Below are positions 7,281-16,038 of a DNA stretch of 38,705 bases, piece by piece. The first letter of the stretch is position 1. Every line of letters starts with the position of its first letter. Under the pieces are notes generated by a model, which was given only the letters and a program-made list of their open reading frames with translations, made no database searches and was not told where the DNA came from. A program made the position numbers and the translations under genes. Origin of the DNA: an uncultured Pseudomonadota bacterium. Lineage in GTDB: Bacteria > Pseudomonadota > Alphaproteobacteria > RF32 > CAG-239. The stretch is from the NCBI GenBank assembly GCA_949295085.1, contig CASFJS010000013.1, forward strand, positions 1 to 38,705, written 5' to 3'.

Positions 7281-8069
7281 TTGCGAATTGTTTATCTCGG
7301 CGACGTCGTCGCCCGCCCCGGCCGGGAGGCTGTTGTGAATGCCGTGCGCCCGCTTAAAGAAAAATATGCTTTTGATGCGCTTATTGTTAATGTTGACAAC
7401 GCCGCACACGGGTTCGGCTGTACACCGAAAATATGCAACACCCTGTTTCAAGCCGGAGTAACGGCAGTCGTTACCGGTGACCATGTTTGGAATCAAAAAG
7501 AAATATTGCCTTTTCTTGATGATTGCAAAAGAATCGTCCGGCCGTTAAATTATCCGCAAACCCTGCCCGGGGCCGGCGCGCGGGAGATTCCGCTTGATAA
7601 CGGTCAAAAGCTTTTGTTGGTCGAGGTTGTCGGGAGAGTGTTTATGGAAGCCGTCGATTGCCCCCTGCAGGCACTGGATAAATTGCTTGAAAATTACCGT
7701 CCGGGTAAAAATATCTCCGCTGTTTTGGTGGATATTCACGCCGAAGCTACGGCCGAAAAACAAGCTTTTGCTCATTATTTTGACGGTCGTGTTTCGGCCA
7801 TTATCGGCTCGCATACCCATGTGCCGACCAATGATGCCGTTGTTTTGCCCAAAGGAACGGCTTATCAGACCGATGCCGGTATGTGTGGAAATTATGACGG
7901 GGTTATCGGCTTTGATCCGCAAACACCGATCGAAAGGCTTAAAGATAAATTTTCTCAGGGAAGACTGGAGCCTTGTTCCGGCAAGGGCACGGTCTGCGGT
8001 GTCTTTATTGAGACGGATAACGCCACCGGTCTGGCTCTGAGAATCGAACCGGTTAAATTTATTCAATAA
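7281..8069 (+). CDS. ymdB: YmdB-family metallophosphoesterase (TIGR00282)
   Basis: The protein has 262 residues, full family length. In other bacteria these enzymes hydrolyse 2',3'-cyclic nucleotides using two metal ions. Visible metal-site residues are Asp8 (YLGDVVARPGRE), Asp39-Asn40 (VNVDNAAHG, where many members have Glu-Asn), Asp67-His68 (TGDHVWN), a histidine in VDIHAEATAEK, and the IGSHTHVPTND pair. The start is TTG at 7281, preceded by AGAAGGA; no ATG fits. Its 3' end overlaps the convergent DnaJ-type gene by 11 bases. Alphaproteobacteria commonly have a 5-formyltetrahydrofolate cyclo-ligase gene between 6S RNA and this gene; none is present here. Confidence 0.88.
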   Translation: MRIVYLGDVVARPGREAVVNAVRPLKEKYAFDALIVNVDNAAHGFGCTPKICNTLFQAGVTAVVTGDHVWNQKEILPFLDDCKRIVRPLNYPQTLPGAGAREIPLDNGQKLLLVEVVGRVFMEAVDCPLQALDKLLENYRPGKNISAVLVDIHAEATAEKQAFAHYFDGRVSAIIGSHTHVPTNDAVVLPKGTAYQTDAGMCGNYDGVIGFDPQTPIERLKDKFSQGRLEPCSGKGTVCGVFIETDNATGLALRIEPVKFIQ

Positions 8070-9198
8070 TCGAACTGCCAAACGGAATTTCTTTACCGAT
8101 ACCTTGTTCAATTTTTTTATAATCGATGAATCCCGTTTCGCCGTTATCAATCATAATACGCGCCCACACATTATCCGGAGTATAGCCGGTCAGGCGAACG
8201 GTGGTGCCTGCGGGCAAGGTCTTAATCACATCAAAATCTTCCGAGGGACCATACATGATTTTGCTTTCTTCGGACAGATGATAAAGCTTCGAATTATCAG
8301 ATTTATCCACCGGAATACTCATAATCTTGCCAACAACGACGTCATCAACGCTTTGTTGCCCATCACCGAAATTAACCTGCTGATAATAATCAATCTTATC
8401 CTCTTTGGCAAATAGTCCCCATAATTCCGCCTCGCTCAGATTAAGATAATTACCGGCGGCCGGAAACAGTAGGATGACCGCTAAAAAAAACGGTATCAGA
8501 AGTTGACTGAGACGCAGCCCCAAAAGCTGCCATGGCGGCGGACAAGAAGCCTTAACATTTAATTTATCCAAAAAAGCCGTAATCATGTTTTGTTCTTCCG
8601 GTGAGGCCAGCTTTAGGGCCTGTTGTCCGCATTTTGCCGCCAAGACCGGGTGATTGCTTTTGGCATAAGCTATCATATTGTGCAACAAAATGCGCAGACT
8701 TTCTCTGGATAAAACGGGATATTTGAAGTTGTCATACAGGCTGCGCATATTTTCAAAAAAAGCTTTCGGATGCCACCAACCGGCCAACCAGTTTAATACC
8801 GCCGTTTTTGCCTCGAGACGCAAAGCATGAGAATATGTGGCTGTCTTGGGCGTGTTGCTGCAGCGATAACCGCCGAACCAAGCACGGACTTCCCGTAAAT
8901 TAACCGCCCGCACGGCCACACCGTCCTGTCCGTCCGTAAAAGGTGTTATTGTATCCAAATCGGGATAATTGTCCTTGCGATAAACCGACGACAAGATATC
9001 ATAAGTCAAACGGCTGTTCTCATTGCTTAAGACCTCATACGCCACGGACAATTCCTGAAAAATATCCGTTGCCTCCTGACTTTTGTTATAGTCAGGATGC
9101 CACATCTTGGCCAAATCGCGGTAAGAGTGCTTGATCTCATCAAAGTTTGCCAACGGCGAAACTTTTAAGATCCGATAATATCCCAATACATCTTTCAT
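8059..9198 (-). CDS. DnaJ-domain membrane protein with C-terminal SH3-like domain
   Basis: The protein has 379 residues. A J domain occupies about 4-70 with the DnaK-stimulating HPD at 34-36. A middle helical region (about 100-215) is of unknown type. One transmembrane helix lies near 230-252. The C-terminus has an SH3b-like domain near 305-363 (YGPSEDFDVIKTLPAGTTVRL, then GYTPDNVWARI, then GETGFIDY). The topology puts the J domain in the cytoplasm and the SH3 domain in the periplasm, where it could bind cell wall. Its ATG directly abuts the TAG of the preceding FliK-like gene (TAGATG), so it appears to be the last gene of the flagellar operon. A role in flagellar assembly is inference from position only. 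Confidence 0.8.
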   Translation of the reverse strand: MKDVLGYYRILKVSPLANFDEIKHSYRDLAKMWHPDYNKSQEATDIFQELSVAYEVLSNENSRLTYDILSSVYRKDNYPDLDTITPFTDGQDGVAVRAVNLREVRAWFGGYRCSNTPKTATYSHALRLEAKTAVLNWLAGWWHPKAFFENMRSLYDNFKYPVLSRESLRILLHNMIAYAKSNHPVLAAKCGQQALKLASPEEQNMITAFLDKLNVKASCPPPWQLLGLRLSQLLIPFFLAVILLFPAAGNYLNLSEAELWGLFAKEDKIDYYQQVNFGDGQQSVDDVVVGKIMSIPVDKSDNSKLYHLSEESKIMYGPSEDFDVIKTLPAGTTVRLTGYTPDNVWARIMIDNGETGFIDYKKIEQGIGKEIPFGSSIIE

Positions 9199-10653
9199 CT
9201 ATACGTAAATTCCTTCGGTTACGGCCTCATCAGCCATAATATTGATAAATGATTCCTGTCGGTTAATCTTAACCGTTCCGGTATAATTCAGATCATACAA
9301 CGATTTCTTAAACAAATTGATAATATTGGAACAAAAATCATCCGCAACCGGTTTTGATGTTCGAATTATCAAATCAAAACGGCGCCGGCTGCCGATGGCA
9401 AAACCGTCAAATTGGAAACTGCCTAAATGTGAAAACTCGGTTTCCAGAATAAACCGACGACCTTTCTTCTCGGCTTTTTTTTGTTTTGATGAATCCTCGT
9501 CTTTTTTAATGGCTACTTTTAGTGGTTTTATCTGTACACCATCAAACAACGGCATCTCAATCAACCGCCACGACGGCGTTTCCCGCAAAGATGACACCAT
9601 GAAAGTATGAAGATTTTCAATTGCCCGCGTGCGAACCTCCGAATCCAGCCCCGTCAGGGCATTCATATCTTTTCCCAGCCATTGAGCCAAATTTTTATGT
9701 GTTGCCGCTTGGTAAAATTGGTATATGTTGCGCAGCAAATTATCCGGCTGCAAGGGTAAATGTTTAACCGCTGCCATAAATGCTTCCGGCGCCGTTTTGG
9801 CAAGTGCCGCCATATTTTTGAATGATGGAAAAGCCGCCAATTGTTCCGGTTTGACGGATAATTTTGTCCCGGGCAAAATCATTTTCAGCAAATTGTCCAA
9901 TAAACTTATTTCCGGATCAACAGCCGGTAAGACATTGGTAATATTTAACCGCAACGATGTCTCTGGCGGCAGTTTGATTTTTGAGACAAAAAAAGTTTCG
10001 CCAAGCGGCGTTTGCAATCTCGTCATATCGCCGACCCGATCTGTTATTTTGCCTATTATCTGTTGGCCTGCCAGTTGCTCGATCGCAGTGTTTAAGCCCG
10101 GCCTTAATAATGACACGGACTGCGGACTGGTCGCTATTTGGCGCAAAATGTTCTGCAACGGCTCCACCACCAAAGAATTTACATCGGCTTCGGCGTTGAA
10201 AGCAACCAAAGCCGTCTCCAACCTTGGCGCCTCCGACACAAGCTGTTGCCTGACGGTTTGCGGCGCTTTCATTTCTTTGAGTGTGCTTTCTATAAAATTT
10301 CCTAATTTAAGCGGTTGAATATCCAGTTGCGGCAACGTATTTTCCGATGACGGCGGCGCGGGGCGAATCGTCTCGGCTTTAATCGGGATCAGTTGCCCTT
10401 CCGTGCCGACACGAACCGATAAGCTTGCCGGCAGATTTAACTTAAACAGATTTGTTGACAGCAAAATATTAAAAGTTTGGTTATCTACTCGTATAACGGC
10501 GCTGTCGGCGGCATAAACCTCCAGCTCCGCCACAATTCCCGGACGTAATCTGGCAACCAATTCCGCCGGCATATTTGCTATTTGCAAAGACGGTGCATTT
10601 TCCGTTAATGACGGTGATAATCCCGACGGCAACAAATTAATCAGATCAGCCAT
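9199..10653 (-). CDS. FliK-like flagellar protein, uncharacterised
   Basis: The protein has 484 residues and no signal peptide or membrane helix. The C-terminal 100 residues look like a FliK hook-length-control C-terminal domain: an FILETEFSHLGSFQFDGFAI strand pair, then FDLIIRTSKP, then a helix with CSNIINLFKKSLYDLNYTGTV. The rest is low in recognisable motifs. The start overlaps the flhG-like stop by 8 bases (ATGGCTGA) and its own stop abuts the next ATG. It is distinct from the clear fliK at 21812-23332. Alphaproteobacteria have similar unnamed proteins near flhA; the exact role is unknown to me. Confidence 0.65.
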   Translation of the reverse strand: MADLINLLPSGLSPSLTENAPSLQIANMPAELVARLRPGIVAELEVYAADSAVIRVDNQTFNILLSTNLFKLNLPASLSVRVGTEGQLIPIKAETIRPAPPSSENTLPQLDIQPLKLGNFIESTLKEMKAPQTVRQQLVSEAPRLETALVAFNAEADVNSLVVEPLQNILRQIATSPQSVSLLRPGLNTAIEQLAGQQIIGKITDRVGDMTRLQTPLGETFFVSKIKLPPETSLRLNITNVLPAVDPEISLLDNLLKMILPGTKLSVKPEQLAAFPSFKNMAALAKTAPEAFMAAVKHLPLQPDNLLRNIYQFYQAATHKNLAQWLGKDMNALTGLDSEVRTRAIENLHTFMVSSLRETPSWRLIEMPLFDGVQIKPLKVAIKKDEDSSKQKKAEKKGRRFILETEFSHLGSFQFDGFAIGSRRRFDLIIRTSKPVADDFCSNIINLFKKSLYDLNYTGTVKINRQESFINIMADEAVTEGIYV

Positions 10654-11443
10654 TTTCCAATATCCTTTTGGCGATGGTCATAACATCCGATGCGGCTTCG
10701 GATTGCGGATAGCGGTTTAGGATTGTGCTTTGGTTGCGGATGGCATCTCTTACTCTGGTATCTTGACGAATTACCCCTAACAACGGCGGTGAAAATTTTA
10801 AAAACTCCTGACATGCCTTGTTAAGCATTTCGTATGTCCGCAAACCATCATTAATGTTGTTAACCTGATTCACCACAACTTGCAAAGCCGTGTTCGGGTA
10901 ACGCCCCGCAAAAATCTTTATCAGACTGTAACAATCCGTCACGGAGCGCGGCTCGTCCGTGCACAGCATCAGTATTTTTCCGGACATACCGGCCAAAACT
11001 TTGGCGGCATCAGACATCCCCGCCCCCATGTCAAGGATGGTTTTATCATAATTTTGGGCCAAAATATTTAAATCATCACCCAAAATTTGCAACCGGCCGA
11101 TTGATACGGTTGATAATCCGGCTCCTCCCGGATTTCCCGCAGCAATATCAAAACGGCCTTTATCATAATTAAAAATGACCTGATTTAATGAATTGTATCC
11201 GTCAATAACCGACGTCAAATCATTGGCAGCATCCAAACCCAGCTGTGTTTTGATATTGTTTAAACCGCAGTCTCCGTCAAACAACAAAATCTTTTGTCTC
11301 ATAAGGCTTAACGCATGTGCCAAAGACACCGCCAGCCAGGTTTTGCCGATACCGCGGTGTCCGGATATAACCGCAATAATATTTTTGCTCTTGGGAGCGG
11401 GCGTATTAATTATGTCGGCTGTGCTTTGAGAGCTGTCGGTCAT
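10646..11443 (-). CDS. FlhG/YlxH-like MinD-family ATPase with altered Walker A
   Basis: The protein has 265 residues of the ParA/MinD fold. Family relatives FlhG/FleN control flagellar number and placement. The P-loop reads SGHRGIGKTW (27-36). The catalytic-side GKT is intact, but the signature lysine of the deviant Walker A (GKGGVGKT) is His29, followed by Arg30. The strand with LLFDGDCGLNNIKTQLGL and the Walker B-like TILDMGAGMS are present, as is VVVNQVNN near the base-binding region. Dimer-dependent ATP hydrolysis would be expected to be impaired. The gene is 4 nt after flhA and overlaps the following gene by 8 bases. No flhF lies beside it. Confidence 0.8.
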   Translation of the reverse strand: MTDSSQSTADIINTPAPKSKNIIAVISGHRGIGKTWLAVSLAHALSLMRQKILLFDGDCGLNNIKTQLGLDAANDLTSVIDGYNSLNQVIFNYDKGRFDIAAGNPGGAGLSTVSIGRLQILGDDLNILAQNYDKTILDMGAGMSDAAKVLAGMSGKILMLCTDEPRSVTDCYSLIKIFAGRYPNTALQVVVNQVNNINDGLRTYEMLNKACQEFLKFSPPLLGVIRQDTRVRDAIRNQSTILNRYPQSEAASDVMTIAKRILENG

Positions 11444-11447
11444 TTGC

Positions 11448-13562
11448 TTATATCTGGCCTACGGTTTTTATCTTGGCTTTGGGGTGAATTTCGTTTTGTG
11501 ACATAACCACGCTTAACGGGCGGAAACGTTCAATAATCGAACGTACAAAAGGTCTGATGTTCGGGCTGGTTAACAACACGGGGCTTTCACCTTTGGCCGC
11601 CAAGTCTTCCATAACCATCCGTACCTTGCTTATAAAAGCCTGCAACTGACTCGGCGCCATGGCCAGCTGCCGCTCATCACCTTCGCCGACAATGGCCTGG
11701 GCAAAATTCTGCTCCCATTCTGCCGAAAGAGGCACCAGGGAAATAACGCCGAATTCATTGGCATAAGCGTTGGATAATTGCCGCGACAGGCGAGTTCTGA
11801 CGTGCTCGGTTATCAGCATTAAACTGTGGGTTGAGGTAACGGCTTCGGAAATGCCCTCCAAAATAGTCGGCAAATCGCGAATTGATACTCTCTCTTGCAG
11901 TAAATTCTTGAGGACACGTTGCAAGGCCGCCAGACTGATTTTATTGGGAATGAGATCTTTGACCAGTTTTTGATGCTCCTTATCCAGTTCGTCAAGCAAC
12001 TTTTGTGTTTCGGCATAAGACAGAAGCTCCGGCATATTTTCCTTAACCAGTTCGGTAATATGCGTGGTTACCACGGTGGCCGGATCAACCACCGTATAGC
12101 CGCGAAACATGGCTTCTTCACGATAAGAGGGGTCAACCCACATTGCTTTGAGGCCAAATGTCGGCTCAAACGTATCTTCACCGGGAAGATTAATCTGTTC
12201 ACCGCGCGGATCCATAACCAAAAGCTGAGTCGGCCGCAGTTCACCTTTGCCGGATTTGACTTCTTTAATGTAAATATTGTATTCATTGGCTTCAAGCTGC
12301 ATATTGTCTTGAATACGGATGGAGGGCATGACAAAACCGAGCTCGGCAGCCAGAGCCCGCCGCAAAGCCTTAATCTGGTCGGTCAGTTTGCGGTTGGAAT
12401 CTTCATTGATCAGAGGCAGCAACCCATAACCGATTTCCAAACGAATTAAATCAACTTTCAGGACATTGGCTATCGGCTCATCGGCCAATTTGCTCAAAGC
12501 GTTTTGTTTTTGCTCCTGTTCCATAACGGCCTGTGCCTGAGCATATTCTTCCTTTTGTCGCTTATCCAGATAATAAGCCGTACCGCCGGTCAAAACCGCC
12601 AGCAACAAGAACGGCACCGCCGGTGTGCCCGGTATCATGCCCAATGCCACGGCTAAGGCCGCACTCATGCCCAGCGCTTTCGGATAATTGGCCAACTGCT
12701 CAAACAAAACTTTATCGGTCGACTCGGTCATACCGGCTTTGGACACCAAAATACCGGCCGCAACCGAAACAATCAGTGCCGGAACCTGACTGACCAGACC
12801 ATCACCGACGGTTAAGCGTGTATAGGTTTCGCCGGCCGCCGCAAAGCTCATATCATTCTGCGCCATACCAATAATGATACCGGCTACGATGTTTATAAAG
12901 GTTATCAGCAAACCGGCAATGGCATCGCCGCGGACAAATTTTGAGGCACCGTCCATGGCACCGTAAAAAGAACTTTCTTTGGATAAATCCTCACGGCGTT
13001 TTTTGGCTTCTTCCTCATTAATCAAACCGGAGGATAAATCGGCGTCAATCGCCATTTGTTTACCGGGCATCGCATCCAGAGCAAAACGGGCAGCCACCTC
13101 GGCAATACGCCCCGAACCTTTGGTAATGACTACAAAGTTGACCAAAACCAGAATCGAGAAAACAATCACACCGATCACAAAATTATTGCCCATGATAAAG
13201 CCGCCGAACGCCTCAATAACCTTACCGGCGGCATCCGTTCCGAGATAGCCTTGCGACAAGATCAGACGCGTTGAGGCCAGATTTAAGGCCAGACGATACA
13301 TCGTGGTTATCAGCAATACCAGCGGAAAAGCGCTGAACTCTATCGGCTTTTCAATAAAAATTGCCATCATCAGCACCACACAGGACATGGTTATCGATAA
13401 TGCCAGCGAAATATCCAAAAGCCAGGTCGGCAGCGGCATAATCAAAATAACCAACATCAAAATAATGGATACGGCAAACAACAGATCGCCGCGCTTGGCG
13501 GAATTTAAAAACATATCCTTAAACGACATATTGCCGAAAATATTTGCCGCCTGTTTTGCCAT
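11448..13562 (-). CDS. flhA: Flagellar export protein FlhA
   Basis: The protein has 704 residues, full length. It is the integral membrane gate and chaperone-docking platform of the flagellar type III export apparatus. The N-terminal half has about eight hydrophobic helices from residue 28 to about 330. The FHIPEP signature lies near 150-215 (GRIAEVAARFALDAMPGKQM, then RREDLSKESSFYGAMDGASKFVRGDAIAG). A second conserved stretch reads TRLTVGDGLVSQVPALIVSVAAG. The C-terminal half (from about 360) is the cytoplasmic ring-forming domain. It begins 6 nt after flbD. flhB, fliP, fliQ and fliR are not in the window. Confidence 0.96.
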   Translation of the reverse strand: MAKQAANIFGNMSFKDMFLNSAKRGDLLFAVSIILMLVILIMPLPTWLLDISLALSITMSCVVLMMAIFIEKPIEFSAFPLVLLITTMYRLALNLASTRLILSQGYLGTDAAGKVIEAFGGFIMGNNFVIGVIVFSILVLVNFVVITKGSGRIAEVAARFALDAMPGKQMAIDADLSSGLINEEEAKKRREDLSKESSFYGAMDGASKFVRGDAIAGLLITFINIVAGIIIGMAQNDMSFAAAGETYTRLTVGDGLVSQVPALIVSVAAGILVSKAGMTESTDKVLFEQLANYPKALGMSAALAVALGMIPGTPAVPFLLLAVLTGGTAYYLDKRQKEEYAQAQAVMEQEQKQNALSKLADEPIANVLKVDLIRLEIGYGLLPLINEDSNRKLTDQIKALRRALAAELGFVMPSIRIQDNMQLEANEYNIYIKEVKSGKGELRPTQLLVMDPRGEQINLPGEDTFEPTFGLKAMWVDPSYREEAMFRGYTVVDPATVVTTHITELVKENMPELLSYAETQKLLDELDKEHQKLVKDLIPNKISLAALQRVLKNLLQERVSIRDLPTILEGISEAVTSTHSLMLITEHVRTRLSRQLSNAYANEFGVISLVPLSAEWEQNFAQAIVGEGDERQLAMAPSQLQAFISKVRMVMEDLAAKGESPVLLTSPNIRPFVRSIIERFRPLSVVMSQNEIHPKAKIKTVGQI

Positions 13563-13568
13563 TAATCA

Positions 13569-14882
13569 CTACTCCTGATGCGAGGGTTGAATATCAAACC
13601 CCTCATCCTGATATTGTTTTAGCTTGTTGCGCAACGTCCGGATGGATATTCCAAGCAAAGCCGCCGCCGTTGAGCGATTCCAGGAAGTGCTTTCCATTGT
13701 GTCTAAAATTAATTGCCGTTCGACAGCAGCCACCGTCTGCCCTACCGCAAACGTTGTTTTTTCCTCCGGTGCTTTGACCGCCGAAACATCTTGCAGCATG
13801 ATCGCCGCCTCGTCAATTTCATCGCCCGTTGCCAATAAAACGGCTCTGTGCATGGTGTTTTCAAGCTCACGTACATTGCCCGGCCACAGATAATTCAACA
13901 ACATCTTTTCGGCACCGGCCGATAAATCTTTCATCGGCAGTTCATTTAATTCCGAATATTTTTTTATAAAATGTTTGGCTAATACGACAATATCTCCCGG
14001 ACGATCTTTGAGGTCCGGTATATGCAGGCTGATGACGTTCAGCCGATAGTACAAATCCTGACGGAATGTCCCGTCAGCCACACATTGCTCCAAATTGCGA
14101 TTTGAAGTGGCAAGAATGCGCGTATCAACCCTGACCGGAGCTTTGCCACCGAGACGGTCTATTTCTTTCTCCTGAATGGCGCGCAACAGCTTGGCCTGTA
14201 AACCGATGTTCATCTCGGATATTTCATCAAGCAGCAAGGTGCCGCCGGAAGCTTCTTCAAACTTGCCGATACGACGCGCGACCGCTCCGGTAAAAGCACC
14301 TTTTTCATACCCAAATAATTCCGATTCAAGCAAGGCTTCCGGAATGGCCGCACAGTTAACCGCAACAAATTTTTGGCTGGCTCTTTTGGAGTTGTCATGA
14401 ATAAAGCGCGAAAAAATCTCTTTACCGGTACCCGATGAGCCGGTCAATAAAACGCTGGCTTCCGACGGGGCAATCTGCTTGGCTATTTTTAAAACCGCTT
14501 CGGTTTTTTTGTCGCCGTATATCAAAGCATGATTTTCTCTTGTGGCCGCAGCCAAAACAGCGCCGATTAATTCCGGATCCGGGGGCAGAGGGATGTATTC
14601 CCTGGCACCGGCCTTAATAGCCTTAACCGCCAGTGACGTATCATTGGCAACGCCGCAAGCAACAACCAATACGTTTATGCGAGCTTTTTCCAGTGATGAT
14701 ATTAATTTGTGCACGTCAAGCGTCACATCAACCATCACCAGCTCTATCGCTTTGCCGGAGCACAAGATATCCAGCGCTTTTTCAACACTATCGGCCAAAG
14801 ATACTTGTCCGCCTTTGGATATGGCAATTTTGCTGGCAGCACCAATCTGACCGTTTAATGTTCCGACAATCAACAATTCCAT
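13569..14882 (-). CDS. flbD: Sigma-54-dependent flagellar activator FlbD
   Basis: The protein has 437 residues. The N-terminal receiver-like domain (1-115) lacks the usual pair of acidic residues after the first strand, although an Asp remains at 52, so phosphorylation control is uncertain; degenerate receivers are known in the FlbD family. The AAA+ domain has Walker A GSSGTGKE (148-155), the sigma-54 contact loop GAFTGA (195-200), Walker B GGTLLLDE (213-220) and the FRQDLYYRLNV sensor region. A Fis-type helix-turn-helix closes the protein (STAAALLGISIRTLRNKL). It follows fliN by 12 nt, as in the Caulobacter fliF operon. The sigma-54 promoter of fliK-flgD-flgE in this window is its likely target. 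Confidence 0.93.
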   Translation of the reverse strand: MELLIVGTLNGQIGAASKIAISKGGQVSLADSVEKALDILCSGKAIELVMVDVTLDVHKLISSLEKARINVLVVACGVANDTSLAVKAIKAGAREYIPLPPDPELIGAVLAAATRENHALIYGDKKTEAVLKIAKQIAPSEASVLLTGSSGTGKEIFSRFIHDNSKRASQKFVAVNCAAIPEALLESELFGYEKGAFTGAVARRIGKFEEASGGTLLLDEISEMNIGLQAKLLRAIQEKEIDRLGGKAPVRVDTRILATSNRNLEQCVADGTFRQDLYYRLNVISLHIPDLKDRPGDIVVLAKHFIKKYSELNELPMKDLSAGAEKMLLNYLWPGNVRELENTMHRAVLLATGDEIDEAAIMLQDVSAVKAPEEKTTFAVGQTVAAVERQLILDTMESTSWNRSTAAALLGISIRTLRNKLKQYQDEGFDIQPSHQE

Positions 14883-14894
14883 GAGCCGTCTGTC

Positions 14895-15248
14895 CTATTT
14901 GTTCGGGGCTTTGATAATCTCAGTCATGGTAATACCCAATTTATCATCAACGACGACGACCTCGCCGCGGGCAACCAAACTGTTGTTGACGTAAATGTCA
15001 ATAGCTTCACCAACCTTGCGGTCAAGCTCTATAATTGCCCCTTTATTGAGTTTCATCAGCTGGCTGACTTTCATACTGGTTTTTCCCAGCACCGCCGAAA
15101 CTTTTACCGGAATATTATAAACCGCTTCAAGATCCGAGGTTGACGTCGGAATATCAAAATCATCCGTGCCGATATCTTTGCGCAAAATCGGCTCGTCATC
15201 CATGACTTTGGCCTCGCTCATCTCGTCTAATTCTAAGTTATTGTCCAT
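14895..15248 (-). CDS. fliN: Flagellar motor switch protein FliN
   Basis: The protein has 117 residues. It is the small C-ring component that, with FliM and FliG, switches rotation and helps dock export cargo. The SpoA domain is clear near 40-113: YNIPVKVSAVLGKTSMKVSQ, then LNKGAIIELDRKVGEAIDIY, then VNNSLVARGEVVVVDDKLGI. The acidic N-terminal 35 residues are variable in the family. Its start overlaps the 3' end of fliH by 11 bases. Confidence 0.95.
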   Translation of the reverse strand: MDNNLELDEMSEAKVMDDEPILRKDIGTDDFDIPTSTSDLEAVYNIPVKVSAVLGKTSMKVSQLMKLNKGAIIELDRKVGEAIDIYVNNSLVARGEVVVVDDKLGITMTEIIKAPNK

Positions 15249-16020
15249 TTTCCCTCTCTTGCATATTGTCGTTAATCAACATATCCACCTTATTTAATAA
15301 TTTTTTCGTATTACGCTCAACACCGCCGTTTTTCCATTCCACCCGACAATCCGAAAGCCCTAAGCCGGGATCTTTATGGACGGCAATTTTGCCTTCAAAA
15401 TCATTTTGTTCGGCCAGGCGGCCGATACTGTCCGCAACCCGCGATACCATATCCGGATTGAAAGAAAAAGACAAAGTCTCCTGAGCCGCAAAATTGGTAA
15501 AGTTTTCGGCCAAAAAATTTTTAACTTCCGCTTCTGCCTGTTTTTCTTCCAGCGTCGGTAATACTTTACGAACCGCCGCAACGGCAAAATTTAGTGCTGC
15601 TTTTTCCATATCTGCCGAGCGCGCATCAAGACCTGAAAAAATTTCGGACAGCTTGTTTTTTATGTCTTCGAAAAGCATTGTTTGTTTTTGCGTTTCGTTG
15701 ACAATGACGGTATTCTGAGCTTTTTCATAGGCAGCCTCTTCCGCTGCTTTAACCGCCGCCGCCAATTCTTCCCGAGAATAGGAAGGTTCCTTGGGCTCCG
15801 GTTCTTCGATCGGCGCCGGTTCCCGATCCTGTTGCAACGAAGGCTCGTTAATATTTTCGTTTTCCGGTTCCAAAACCGCGGTATCTGTCTTATCCTCAAT
15901 GACCGGAGGGAGGGCTTCTTCTTCCGTTATGATATTGTCTTCGACCGGCAAGGCAGCCTCCTTTTTGACGCTGTCGTCAATCACAAAATTATCAAACATA
16001 TATTTGCGATATTCTGCCAC
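15238..16020 (-). CDS. fliH: Flagellar assembly protein FliH
   Basis: The protein has 260 residues. FliH binds and restrains the export ATPase FliI and links it to the C-ring. The N-terminal third is acidic and Pro/Glu-rich. It is followed by a helix (YSREELAAAVKAAEEAAYEK, about 80-99) and a C-terminal domain resembling the peripheral-stalk E subunit of rotary ATPases (AALNFAVAAVRKVLPTL through GLGLSDCRVEWKNGGVERNT). Identification rests on this domain plus its place between fliG and fliN, where Caulobacter has flbE/fliH. Confidence 0.85.
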   Translation of the reverse strand: MAEYRKYMFDNFVIDDSVKKEAALPVEDNIITEEEALPPVIEDKTDTAVLEPENENINEPSLQQDREPAPIEEPEPKEPSYSREELAAAVKAAEEAAYEKAQNTVIVNETQKQTMLFEDIKNKLSEIFSGLDARSADMEKAALNFAVAAVRKVLPTLEEKQAEAEVKNFLAENFTNFAAQETLSFSFNPDMVSRVADSIGRLAEQNDFEGKIAVHKDPGLGLSDCRVEWKNGGVERNTKKLLNKVDMLINDNMQERENGQ

Positions 16021-16038
16021 TTGCCGCTAAACCTTTTA

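Noticed and set aside
7185..7496. Minus-strand open frame over the 3' end of 6S RNA and the start of ymdB
   Set aside because: It overlaps a recognisable RNA, a terminator and a conserved gene, and has no recognisable product.
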